From the NCBI GenBank assembly GCA_036522515.1, contig DATDFQ010000054.1, forward strand, positions 39,383-103,382: a stretch of DNA of 64,000 nucleotides, read 5' to 3'. The position numbers and the translations under genes are program-made. The notes below the pieces were generated by a model, which worked only from the letters and a program-made list of their open reading frames with translations, did no database searches and had not been told where the DNA came from. The first letter of the stretch is position 1, and each line of letters starts with the position of its first letter. Positions 18,488 to 26,666 of the stretch are shown in pieces. The stretch comes from Bacteroidota bacterium. Lineage in GTDB: Bacteria; Bacteroidota; Ignavibacteria; UBA10030; SZUA-254.

Positions 18488-19542
18488 CTCCCCTCCCGTC
18501 CACAGTTAGAGTCGAACGGCTGCACGGCGGCAAACCGGTTCTGGAAAAGATCACAGCCCATCCCTGGGAGAGCAAGGTCACGTTTAACCCCGCGTCTGTC
18601 CTCGTCGAAGGGCGGGACCGGATCGCGGAGATTGTCGCCAGTTCTCCCTTCGACCGCCGCACAAGGGATTCACTCGCCGGACGGGATGCGCTGTGCGTTC
18701 TCCTCTACCGGGCGCAGGGAGCGACGGTCAAGGGCACGGGGGTGGCCCCGTCCTCGATGGGGTTGGCTCTCCTTTCCCCCCAACTGGAATTGCTTGCCCG
18801 GCACGATGCGCCGGTTCTCCTTCCTGACACGCCGTACGACAACCTGGGGGTGGAGGACGGGCGGATTACGAAGGTCGGCGAAAGGTTTGTCCTGATCTAC
18901 ACGGCGTACGGATCGGGAACACCGAAAAACAAGATCCGCATCGCTGTCGCGTCAACGCTTGATTTCGTCCGCTGGGAAAAACACGGCCTGCTTCAAGGCA
19001 AAATCAACACGATCGACAACAAGAATGCGATTCTGTTCGGGGAGCAGATGGGCGGGAAATACACCATGCTCCATCGCCCGATGGAAGGCGAAGATCCGAT
19101 GTGCGTTCACTGGGCTCAGAGCCCGGGCCTGTTCGGCGAATGGGAGAGCCGCGGAGTCTTGATGAAGCCTGTTCCGAATCCTCCGTTTAAAGACACATGG
19201 ATCGGGGGAGGAGCGCCGCCGATGCGGGTATCGGACCGCCACCTGATGCTCTATCATATCGGCAACCGGGCGGTGGATGGAACGAGGGAGTACGATTTGG
19301 GGATAGCTTCGTTGGAGTGGAAGTCGGGCTCGCTCGTGGTAGGGAGGAATGAAATGCTGATGTGCCCGGAGACTCCCGCGGAGACGTCAGGCGACCCGGA
19401 ACTTGGTGTGAATAACGTTCTCTTCGTCTGCGGAGCTCACTTCTACGGGGGGGACTGCTACTTTCCGTACGCGGGGGCCGATAGTGTGGTTCTCGCGGGG
19501 AGGATTTCCAGGGCCGAGATCGAGCGGTTCTTCAATTCTTAG
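18484..19542 (+). CDS. GH130 family mannoside phosphorylase or mannosidase
   Basis: 352 residues, cytoplasmic (no signal). The five-bladed propeller markers of GH130 are present: FNPASVLVEG at the start, NLGVEDGRITKV (the Asp of the ED-R motif is the proposed general acid), NKNAILFGEQMGGKYTMLHRP, WIGGGAPPMRV and the C-terminal GADSVVLAGRISRAEI. Known members phosphorolyse beta-mannosides such as Man-GlcNAc or mannobiose, or hydrolyse beta-1,2-mannosides; the sequence alone does not tell which. The start is a GTG overlapping the preceding stop (GTGA), suggesting translational coupling. With the nearby GH2, GH38 and GH20 genes it supports mannose-containing glycan breakdown. Confidence 0.85.
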   Translation: MTPLPSTVRVERLHGGKPVLEKITAHPWESKVTFNPASVLVEGRDRIAEIVASSPFDRRTRDSLAGRDALCVLLYRAQGATVKGTGVAPSSMGLALLSPQLELLARHDAPVLLPDTPYDNLGVEDGRITKVGERFVLIYTAYGSGTPKNKIRIAVASTLDFVRWEKHGLLQGKINTIDNKNAILFGEQMGGKYTMLHRPMEGEDPMCVHWAQSPGLFGEWESRGVLMKPVPNPPFKDTWIGGGAPPMRVSDRHLMLYHIGNRAVDGTREYDLGIASLEWKSGSLVVGRNEMLMCPETPAETSGDPELGVNNVLFVCGAHFYGGDCYFPYAGADSVVLAGRISRAEIERFFNS

Positions 19543-19558
19543 CACGCAAGGCTCAGAA

Positions 19559-19661
19559 CCCGCAAGCTAAAGCTTGCGGCTACCGATACCCATTGTGATA
19601 GGTAGCCGCAGCCTTCAGGCTGCGGGCTTTTTCTTGCTGCGATCTTAAGATTGCGGCTACC
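19559..19661. repeat. REP-like repeat family 2, likely bidirectional terminator
   Basis: A hairpin with the core CCGCAAGCTAAAGCTTGCGG and a second with CCGCAGCCTTCAGGCTGCGG, the latter followed by GCTTTTTC. It fills the gap between convergent genes (GH130 ending at 19542 and the TlpA-like gene ending at 19668), so it probably terminates transcription. Related copies are at 23266, 26545 and 63510. Confidence 0.75.
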
Positions 19662-19667
19662 ACTACT

Positions 19668-20627
19668 TCACTTCATGATCGGTTCGAGGAACCGGTCAAA
19701 TTCCGCCTCGGTCAATCTTGTCGGAGTATATCCCCTCACGATCCCCTCACCATCCACAAACACGAACGTCGGCGTGCTGGAACCCCCGTATCGTTCCATT
19801 GATGCGGTGCTGATCACGATGGGAATGGCTCCCACGTCGGCGTAGACCGACTTCCAGACGCTGTCGATCATGAATTTTTCATGCACCCGGACTGAATCCT
19901 CGTCGTAATAGCGGGTGAGCGCCACCACCTGCAACCCTTTCTTCTCGTAACGCGACTTGACACGGGCGAGCGTCGCTTCCTGCGCTTTGCAGTCGCCGCA
20001 CCCCTGGTACATGATGAAGAGGAGAACCGGTTTGCCGCGAAGCGAGGCGAGTGTCGGAGGCGGGTTCCCCACGAAATCTTCGACCTTCAGCTCGGGCGCA
20101 GGCTTTCCTGCAAGCGTCAGCATATTGAGGCGTTTGTTGAGCCGTGAAACCAGTGATACGGGGTCTTTCACCTGAGCAAGCTCCCCGTTGATATACTCCG
20201 CGGCCCGGGAGACACCTTTGGACCGCTCAAGGAGCTGGGCCTCCACCTCGATCGCCGTACCGAAAGCGTACTCGAGGTCATGATCTTTTTTCATCTCGGT
20301 GCCGTGTGCCATCCGGTCGGCGCAGCTCGCGCGCACCTGGGCGGCGTATCGTCCCGCCTTCATGGTGTCGCCCACCAGCAGCGCGCCGCGGGCGAGCCAC
20401 GAAAGCGCCGTGAGCCAGGGGCCGTCCTCACCATTTTTCGCGCGGTGCACCTCCAGGATCGACTCCGCGCTCAAGAGGTCCCCTGCGGCAATCTTGTTCC
20501 GGATTCCGGAAGAGGGGGACGGTGGCGGGGCAGGCGCCGCGGCCGCGGCAGGCGGTGCGGCAACCTGGGCGTGGGCGAACCCGGCGGTGAAGAACAGTAT
20601 GAGTAAAATCGATGTTACGAAGCGCAT
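19668..20627 (-). CDS. Exported TlpA/AhpC-type thioredoxin-fold protein
   Basis: 319 residues. A signal peptide (SILLILFFTAGFAHAQ) is followed by an Ala/Pro-rich linker, a helical region of about 130 residues, and a C-terminal thioredoxin fold. The fold has a CGDC active site (LLFIMYQGCGDCKAQ) and a cis-Pro region (SSTPTFVFVDGEGIVRGYTP). It is probably a periplasmic thiol oxidoreductase involved in disulfide reduction or protein maturation. It is the last gene of the long minus-strand run, separated from the GH2 gene by a palindromic repeat, so its link to that locus is uncertain. Confidence 0.85.
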   Translation of the reverse strand: MRFVTSILLILFFTAGFAHAQVAAPPAAAAAPAPPPSPSSGIRNKIAAGDLLSAESILEVHRAKNGEDGPWLTALSWLARGALLVGDTMKAGRYAAQVRASCADRMAHGTEMKKDHDLEYAFGTAIEVEAQLLERSKGVSRAAEYINGELAQVKDPVSLVSRLNKRLNMLTLAGKPAPELKVEDFVGNPPPTLASLRGKPVLLFIMYQGCGDCKAQEATLARVKSRYEKKGLQVVALTRYYDEDSVRVHEKFMIDSVWKSVYADVGAIPIVISTASMERYGGSSTPTFVFVDGEGIVRGYTPTRLTEAEFDRFLEPIMK

Positions 20628-20647
20628 TGTAGTTTTTTCCTTTCGAT

Positions 20648-20731
20648 TGTCATTCTGAGGAGCGAAGCGACGAAGAATCTGTCATCCTAATTCATCTAGC
20701 GCAGAGATCCTTCGCTTCGCTCAGGATGACA
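20648..20731. repeat. REP-like palindromic repeat, family 1, imperfect
   Basis: A left arm (TGTCATTCTGAGGAGCGAAG) and right arm (AGATCCTTCGCTTCGCTCAG...GATGACA), with an extra partial arm ending near 20752. It lies between the TlpA-like and GH2 genes. Confidence 0.8.
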
Positions 20732-20766
20732 AGCGTAGGCTCAGGGTGACAAAGCTGGACAAACGC

Positions 20767-23217
20767 CTAGAGCCAACCGAGCGAAAGCTTTTTCTGTAAT
20801 TCTTTGATCCCGAACCGCGACGCGACGACGATGGTCACAGCGCCGCCTGCGTCGAGATCCACGAAGTTGTTGCTGAACGTCGTCTCCCCGCCGTGGATGC
20901 GAGCGCAGACACCCATTGCGAATTTATCCGAGCGGAGCTTTAATTCCACCGTTCCATCCTTCGTCTTGCGAAACGTCCCGGTCACGCGCGCGCGAGGCAG
21001 GCCGAGGTGTTTGGGTTCCAGGAAGAAGAACCGGTTCTCGGAGAGCGGCGCTCCCTGGTCGCGCAGAGTCGCATGAAGATAATGAATCGACGGATCAAAG
21101 TCCTCATAGCGCCCGCGATCGATCGTAAAGACCCGGTGCGAGGTGTTTTGCGGTACGCTGAGCGGCACCACCTTCAGCCAGGCCTGCTTCCCTTCGACTG
21201 AGCGAAGAGCGATCGCAACCGAGCCCGCCGCCGGTTCTGTGCGGTCGTTTGTGACCCACACTTCGACCCCCTCCGGGACCCCCTTGAAACTGACGAGCAG
21301 GGGAGCGTAAAACCTCTTTGCAAAGTAGTACCCCGCCTTGGGGCGGAGCCCGCTATCGATCACCGCCCAGCTGCTGACCGGCCAGCAGTCGTTCAATTGC
21401 CAGAAGAGAGCTCCCGCCGAGAGGAACTTCCTCCTCCGCCAGTGCTCCACCCCGCATTTCAGCGCATGCGCCTGGACCAGCTGGCTCTTATAGAGGAAGC
21501 GGTCGAACCTTTCCCCCAGGCGGTAATGCGCCGCCTGAAAACGGATCAGCCGCTCCGTCCCCTCGACCTGCTTGTTGTGGCGTTCCATCACCGCGCTCTG
21601 GATGTGGCGGTCCGATTCCAGTGTCACCTCCTTCATCGTTTCCGGGTCGGCCCCGGCCTGAAAGCCGAACTCCGTCACGAATCGCGCAGAATCCTTTTCG
21701 TATCCGGTGTAATCCTTCCACGCGCTCCAGACTGTCCACTGGTGATGGTTGCCGTTCGATTCGGCGTTCGGGAAGCCCGCTCCGAAGGGAGAGCTTCGCC
21801 AGTAGGGCCGCGTTCCGTCGAGTTCCCGGCAGACGCGCTTCAGGATATCCCGAAAAATCCTCGCCCCCCTCATGTCGTCCGGCTTCTTCCCCGGATGATC
21901 GGTGCAATACGACCATTCGCATTCGTTGTTCCCGCACCAGAGGACGATGCTCGCGTGATTGCGCAATCTTCGGACGACGGATTCAGCTTCATCACGAGCC
22001 TGATTCAGGAACCACGGCTCCTCGGGGTACTCCCCGCAGGCGTACATGAAGTCCTGCCATACCATCAGTCCGAGCCGGTCGCAGAGCTCGTAGAAGATTT
22101 CCTCCTCGTAGATTCCGCCCCCCCAGACGCGAATCATGTTCATGTGAGCGTCCCGCGCCATCGTCAGGAGCGTCGTGTAGGTCTCATCGGAAACCCTCGG
22201 AAGAAAGGTATCGCACGGGATCCAATCGGCTCCCTTGCAGAAGGTCTTGACGCCGTTGACTTCGATGATGAACGTTGTTCCCTCCCTGTCGCGATCCTGG
22301 AGGAGTTTGACCGTGCGAATTGCGAATGTGGTCTCAACCCTGTCCGCCACCTTTCCTCCGATCGACACGAAGAAGAGGGCGGAGTACAACGGCTGGCTCC
22401 CCGATCCGCTCGGCCACCAGAGCTCGGGGTCGGGGATGCGAATACGAAGCGTCTCACGGTGTTTTTTCACGACCTTCACGGCTTCGAAAGAGGTCCTTCC
22501 TCCTTTGACCATCGCGCGAAGCTCGAGCGGCCCGGCGGATATTCCCCGGATATCCACGGAGAGTTCGAGATGAGCCTCACTCCCGGAAACCGAAAGGACC
22601 TTGACGAAGGGATGCGCCAACCGAACATACGGGGTCGCCTCGATCGAAATTCTGCGCCAGATGCCGGATGTGGTCAGTTTCGGCCCCCAATCCCAGCCGA
22701 AGGAGTACTGGGCCTTCCGGACGTACACGCGCTGGGGGCTGTGGGAGACGGCGAGCCTGCCGTGTTTCTGTTCAAGACGGTTCGCACGCACCTCGGGCGC
22801 ATCGAGGAGGATCTCAATCCTGTTCATCCCCGCACGGAGATACCGGGTCACATCGAACCTGTGCTCGATGAACATGTTTGAGGAGGATCCCGCCGATTTT
22901 CCGTTTATCCGGATCGTCGCGTAGGTGTCGAGCCCCGCGGCCGCGAGCTCGAGCTTGTACGTCTTCAAGAGACGGGCCGGAATCCGGAATGAGCGGCGGT
23001 ACTCCCAGGCCACCGAATCTACCCATTGAACCGCAGACTCGTTCAGCCGGTAGAACGGATCGGGAATCTTTTTGTTGGCCAGCAGGTCGGTGTGGACCGT
23101 CCCCGGGACCGACGCCTTCATCCAGCGCGTGAGGCTCCGGGATTTCGGCGGGAGGGTCCGGTATTTATCCACCGCCCTGAATTGCCATCGCCCGTTGAGA
23201 TTGATAGATTTTGTCAT
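20767..23217 (-). CDS. Beta-mannosidase, GH2
   Basis: 816 residues from the ATG at 23217, where the conserved GH2 N-domain begins (NLNGRWQFRAVD); longer frames upstream only translate a repeat. Sugar-binding, Ig-like and TIM-barrel domains follow. The acid/base is Glu432 in LWCGNNECEWSY and the nucleophile Glu516 in FVTEFGFQAG. The QYSFGWDWGPKLTTSGIWR segment is typical of beta-mannosidases rather than beta-galactosidases. There is no signal peptide, so it probably acts in the cytoplasm on imported mannosides such as Man-beta-GlcNAc or manno-oligosaccharides. It lies downstream of the importer and kinase genes, separated from them by surface-protein genes and repeats. Confidence 0.9.
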   Translation of the reverse strand: MTKSINLNGRWQFRAVDKYRTLPPKSRSLTRWMKASVPGTVHTDLLANKKIPDPFYRLNESAVQWVDSVAWEYRRSFRIPARLLKTYKLELAAAGLDTYATIRINGKSAGSSSNMFIEHRFDVTRYLRAGMNRIEILLDAPEVRANRLEQKHGRLAVSHSPQRVYVRKAQYSFGWDWGPKLTTSGIWRRISIEATPYVRLAHPFVKVLSVSGSEAHLELSVDIRGISAGPLELRAMVKGGRTSFEAVKVVKKHRETLRIRIPDPELWWPSGSGSQPLYSALFFVSIGGKVADRVETTFAIRTVKLLQDRDREGTTFIIEVNGVKTFCKGADWIPCDTFLPRVSDETYTTLLTMARDAHMNMIRVWGGGIYEEEIFYELCDRLGLMVWQDFMYACGEYPEEPWFLNQARDEAESVVRRLRNHASIVLWCGNNECEWSYCTDHPGKKPDDMRGARIFRDILKRVCRELDGTRPYWRSSPFGAGFPNAESNGNHHQWTVWSAWKDYTGYEKDSARFVTEFGFQAGADPETMKEVTLESDRHIQSAVMERHNKQVEGTERLIRFQAAHYRLGERFDRFLYKSQLVQAHALKCGVEHWRRRKFLSAGALFWQLNDCWPVSSWAVIDSGLRPKAGYYFAKRFYAPLLVSFKGVPEGVEVWVTNDRTEPAAGSVAIALRSVEGKQAWLKVVPLSVPQNTSHRVFTIDRGRYEDFDPSIHYLHATLRDQGAPLSENRFFFLEPKHLGLPRARVTGTFRKTKDGTVELKLRSDKFAMGVCARIHGGETTFSNNFVDLDAGGAVTIVVASRFGIKELQKKLSLGWL

Positions 23218-23265
23218 GATCGGATGAGATCCTAAGTTAGTGGAATGCAGTTTACCATTCGTATC

Positions 23266-23350
23266 GGTAGCCGCAGCCTTTAGGATGCGGTCCGCTCCCA
23301 CGCGGAGCGTGGGAGCGAGAAAAGCCCGCAAGCTGAAGCTTGCGGCTACC
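23266..23350. repeat. Composite palindromic repeat (families 2 and 3)
   Basis: A family 2 arm (GGTAGCCGCAGCC) is followed by a family 3 hairpin (GCTCCCACGCGGAGCGTGGG) and a second family 2 hairpin (CCGCAAGCTGAAGCTTGCGG). It occupies the gap between the surface protein gene and the GH2 gene. Some transcription termination or mRNA processing is likely here. Confidence 0.8.
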
Positions 23351-23357
23351 GGTCCGG

Positions 23358-26300
23358 CTACCGTATCAGCAGCAGTTTCCTCGTCATCTGCGAACCGGGA
23401 GTCGTGAGCCGGTAAAAGTAGACGCCGCCCGGCTGGTTGCCGGCATCCCATGTGACATGGTACGTTCCCGGACTCTTATCCTGATTGACCAGCAACGCGA
23501 TCTCGCGGCCGAGCAGATCGTAAACCGCGAGCACTACGCGGCCCGCCCGGAAATTTCTGTCGTTGTGTCCCGGCGCGGCCGGAACGGAATAATCGATGCG
23601 CGTGACGGGATTAAACGGGTTCGGATAGTTCTGGCTCAACATGAAGCCGTTGGGGACGACTGGATCCTGCCCGGCGGAGGAGAGGCCGCTCGCAAGCCCC
23701 TGAATCTGATTGACTGTCAGCGGGTGGTCGTAGATGCGGATCTCGTCGAGCACTCCCTGAAAGTTGTACGTCTGTTCCGTCGGGAGATCCTGCCCGACGG
23801 TGAGATCGATCGTGGTCGTCAGAATTGGACCCGACCAGGTCGAGAATGCGTCAAGGTTGCCGTTCAGGTAAAGCTCAAAATCCGATCCGTCGTAGAGCCC
23901 CGTCACGTTGTACCAGGTCCCGGTCGTGAGTTCGGTCTCGGAGTCGAGATCCTTAATTCCGGCTGAGGTCTTCACAGTCCACCGGAGATGATTATTCGTG
24001 ATGGAGAGCTTCCAGCGATTTTGCCAGTTCCCATGGGAAAGCGGATATTGCTCCCGGGTAAAAAAAGCGCCGATTTTCATCCAGAAATTCACCGTGATCG
24101 CCTGTTGAAAATTGAGGCCCGCGGAATTGGGAACGTCTATATACCCCGTTGTTCCGTTGAACGAAGCGGCTCTCCCCGCGGCGCCGTTCCGGTCGGCCAC
24201 GAACGTGACGTTGTGGAGGGCGCCGTTGTTGTTGAAACCGCTTGAATCGACCGCGTTGCCGCTAAGCGGAAAATAGGCCAACATGTTTCCGTTCTGAACC
24301 AGCGAAAAATCTCTCACTTCAATGCCGATGCTGTCGAGCGCCTCACCGCCGCGCCCATCGTCGACCGTGCAATAAATAAAGTAGTTGCCGGCAACAGAGG
24401 GGGCGGTCCAGCTCACCGTGGGCCCTGAGCCGGCAACGGAACCCTGGTTCGATGCCCATGTGTAGGTGAGAGAGTCGGAGTCGGGGTCGCTTGCGCTGCA
24501 GGCCAACTGGGTCCCCGATCCCAGGTCGATTTTCCTCGGGTCAGCGGCCATTTTCGATATCAAGGGAGGATGGTCGATAAAGGCGGCCACGCTGAGGATA
24601 ACGCGCGCGGAGTCCTCCCCGCCGTGGCCGTCCATGATGGTGCACCTCACCGTATCGCTCCCAATCGAATCGGGCGCGACCCACCGAACAGAGCTCCCGG
24701 CGCCGAGCACGCTTCCGCGGGATGATCGCCATACGAACGTGAGGTTGTCGCCGTTGCGGTCGGAGGCGGTACAGTAGAATCTGGCGGTGTCCGAGCGGAG
24801 GAGGGTTGACTTGTCCGCCGCGAGAGCCTTGATCCTCGGGGGATAATTCGCAACGGGATGCCCTGAATGGAAATCGACGACGACACCGTCGATGAGCATC
24901 CTGTCGAGATCGTAAGCGACCGCGCCGCCCGCGGGGGCGACAACGATCAGCGCTGCGCTATTCTGCCCGAGCAGGAGCGGGGTGGAACCCGTTACTCCCG
25001 TGCTCAGAAATGTTTTCGAGACCGCGTCGTAGAGATCGTGTTGCCCGGGTCCGGCGTCGATGCCGACCGTCGCCGCAGAATCGTACGGGTTGTACAACAG
25101 ATAGGTCGGATACGCCGGGGCATGGTAGTAATCCGTTTTTAGAACGTCGAGCTTGAGGATCATCGGGACCCCCGTGGTGTCGACGATCCCTCCGAGAATT
25201 CCGGCGTGGGAGGAGGAGTAGAGCGTGAGCGTCGTCTGTCCCCATCCGCCGCTGATGGCGTCTCCCGTCGCATAGGGCGAAGTGCTTCCGTTAAACTGGC
25301 GAAGCGCCTCATGGGCGATCACGGAGCCCGAATCGTAGTGGCTCGACCACTGTCTGCTGTCCTGGCGGTTGTCGGGCAGGTAATTGGGATAGAAGAGCCG
25401 CGAAGCATTGGCCGCGTTCAGGACCCATTTTGCGATCGCTCTTGCAAACCGCGGCTCGTACCGCACCAGGGGGACAAGCGCGCCGATCTGCTCGAAGGTA
25501 TTCATCGAGAAGGCGTAATCGTTGATCCCGTTCACCTCGCCGATCAGTCCGCTGCAGTCGTACCCGCCCCAGGTCCCGACCATGGCGCCCCAGGAGCGAA
25601 GGGGGCCCACGTTAAAACACCAGTTCACCATCTTATCGACATCGTACGCCGTTCCGAGCTCGGCGTTCATCCGCGCGGCGAGGTATGTGCCGTACGGGAG
25701 CTGCAACTCGTAGGAGGGATTCGAGGCCTGCGCGTTGAGAAATTCCATCGCCCACTCGGCCCCGATACGGTAGCGCGCATCCCCTGTATTGACGTACGCG
25801 TTGTACGACAGCCACGCGATGGCCCCGGACGCTTCCGGCTCGCGCACGCCGTTATCGTACGGGGTCATGGTCTGGAGATACCATCCACGGTGATTCATAT
25901 TAGGGACCTGCCACGGCGCGGTGTTTCCGCCCATCGCACGGAGGGCCTCGTTCCACCGGTCCGCGACCGTGGTGAACTGGTAGTTGAAATCGCCCGTCCC
26001 GGGATAGAGGGAGTTGAGCTGGTAGAAGAAGACGTTCGGCATCGTCTCATACCACCAATCGTCGCCCGTATCGTCCACGGGGTGGTTCTTGTAGACATTC
26101 TGGCTTGCGCGCCGGTTGAACCACTCTTCAGCCATCAGGCTCCAAGGGTAACCGTTCTGGTTGCTTTTATCTATACCGGCGAGCGTCGCGCTCACGACGG
26201 CCGGCAGGCAATTGATCCCCTCCGCCGATCCGGGGGCGTTGGTCCCGACGACCGTGTGGAGCCCGAAACTGTTATGGGATGGGTAATTGACGGGGGATGT

Positions 26301-26516
26301 GTTGAGCCAGACAAGAGGAAGATACGCGCCTGTGAGGTTGAAATTGAAGACCAGCGAATCGTAACCTCGCGCGACCTCTTTCCAGTTGCGCATGAGATAG
26401 GGGGACGGCCGGTTGGGCATCAGATCGATGCGGGGAACGGACGTTTGCTGGGCGGAGAGATCAGCCCCGTTGAGGACCAGGGCCGCGGCGATTATGATCA
26501 CCCGTACGTTGCTCAT
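23358..26516 (-). CDS. T9SS-sorted surface protein: alpha/alpha domain, two Ig-like domains, LamG domain
   Basis: 1052 residues. A signal peptide (VIIIAAALVLNGADLSAQQ) leads into a roughly 550-residue Trp/Tyr-rich helical domain that looks like an (alpha/alpha) barrel (EASGAIAWLSYNAYVNTGDA), family unknown. Two PKD/Ig-like repeats follow (SDRNGDNLTFVWRSSRGSV and SDPDSDSLTYTWASNQGSV). Next is a LamG/concanavalin-like domain (AYFPLSGNAVDSSGFNNNG to LDEIRIYDHPL) and a T9SS C-terminal domain (NYPNPFNPVTRIDYSVP ... GVYFYRL). It is probably exported through the T9SS and held at the cell surface, where the LamG and Ig modules could bind glycan. A catalytic role for the N-domain is possible but unproven. 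Confidence 0.8.
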   Translation of the reverse strand: MSNVRVIIIAAALVLNGADLSAQQTSVPRIDLMPNRPSPYLMRNWKEVARGYDSLVFNFNLTGAYLPLVWLNTSPVNYPSHNSFGLHTVVGTNAPGSAEGINCLPAVVSATLAGIDKSNQNGYPWSLMAEEWFNRRASQNVYKNHPVDDTGDDWWYETMPNVFFYQLNSLYPGTGDFNYQFTTVADRWNEALRAMGGNTAPWQVPNMNHRGWYLQTMTPYDNGVREPEASGAIAWLSYNAYVNTGDARYRIGAEWAMEFLNAQASNPSYELQLPYGTYLAARMNAELGTAYDVDKMVNWCFNVGPLRSWGAMVGTWGGYDCSGLIGEVNGINDYAFSMNTFEQIGALVPLVRYEPRFARAIAKWVLNAANASRLFYPNYLPDNRQDSRQWSSHYDSGSVIAHEALRQFNGSTSPYATGDAISGGWGQTTLTLYSSSHAGILGGIVDTTGVPMILKLDVLKTDYYHAPAYPTYLLYNPYDSAATVGIDAGPGQHDLYDAVSKTFLSTGVTGSTPLLLGQNSAALIVVAPAGGAVAYDLDRMLIDGVVVDFHSGHPVANYPPRIKALAADKSTLLRSDTARFYCTASDRNGDNLTFVWRSSRGSVLGAGSSVRWVAPDSIGSDTVRCTIMDGHGGEDSARVILSVAAFIDHPPLISKMAADPRKIDLGSGTQLACSASDPDSDSLTYTWASNQGSVAGSGPTVSWTAPSVAGNYFIYCTVDDGRGGEALDSIGIEVRDFSLVQNGNMLAYFPLSGNAVDSSGFNNNGALHNVTFVADRNGAAGRAASFNGTTGYIDVPNSAGLNFQQAITVNFWMKIGAFFTREQYPLSHGNWQNRWKLSITNNHLRWTVKTSAGIKDLDSETELTTGTWYNVTGLYDGSDFELYLNGNLDAFSTWSGPILTTTIDLTVGQDLPTEQTYNFQGVLDEIRIYDHPLTVNQIQGLASGLSSAGQDPVVPNGFMLSQNYPNPFNPVTRIDYSVPAAPGHNDRNFRAGRVVLAVYDLLGREIALLVNQDKSPGTYHVTWDAGNQPGGVYFYRLTTPGSQMTRKLLLIR

Positions 26517-26544
26517 CCAACTACCTCTGATTGTTATCCGGATC

Positions 26545-26659
26545 CCGCAAGCTAAAGCTTGCGGCTACCGATGCCTCTAGATATTCGGTAGCCGCAGCCT
26601 TTAGGCTGCGGTCTCTGTCCCGCGAAACGGAACGCGACCTGAAGGTCGCGCCTACCGGG
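26545..26659. repeat. REP-like repeat family 2 cluster
   Basis: Hairpins with CCGCAAGCTAAAGCTTGCGG and CCGCAGCCTTTAGGCTGCGG, then a related GCGACCTGAAGGTCGC palindrome followed by GCCTACCGG. It fills the roughly 150 nt between the 26667-28076 gene and the surface-protein gene downstream of it. Confidence 0.82.
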
Positions 26660-26666
26660 CCCCGCC

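Noticed and set aside
23218..23451. Upstream extension of the GH2 gene
   Set aside because: The extra codons translate a palindromic repeat; the conserved GH2 domain begins at the ATG 23217.
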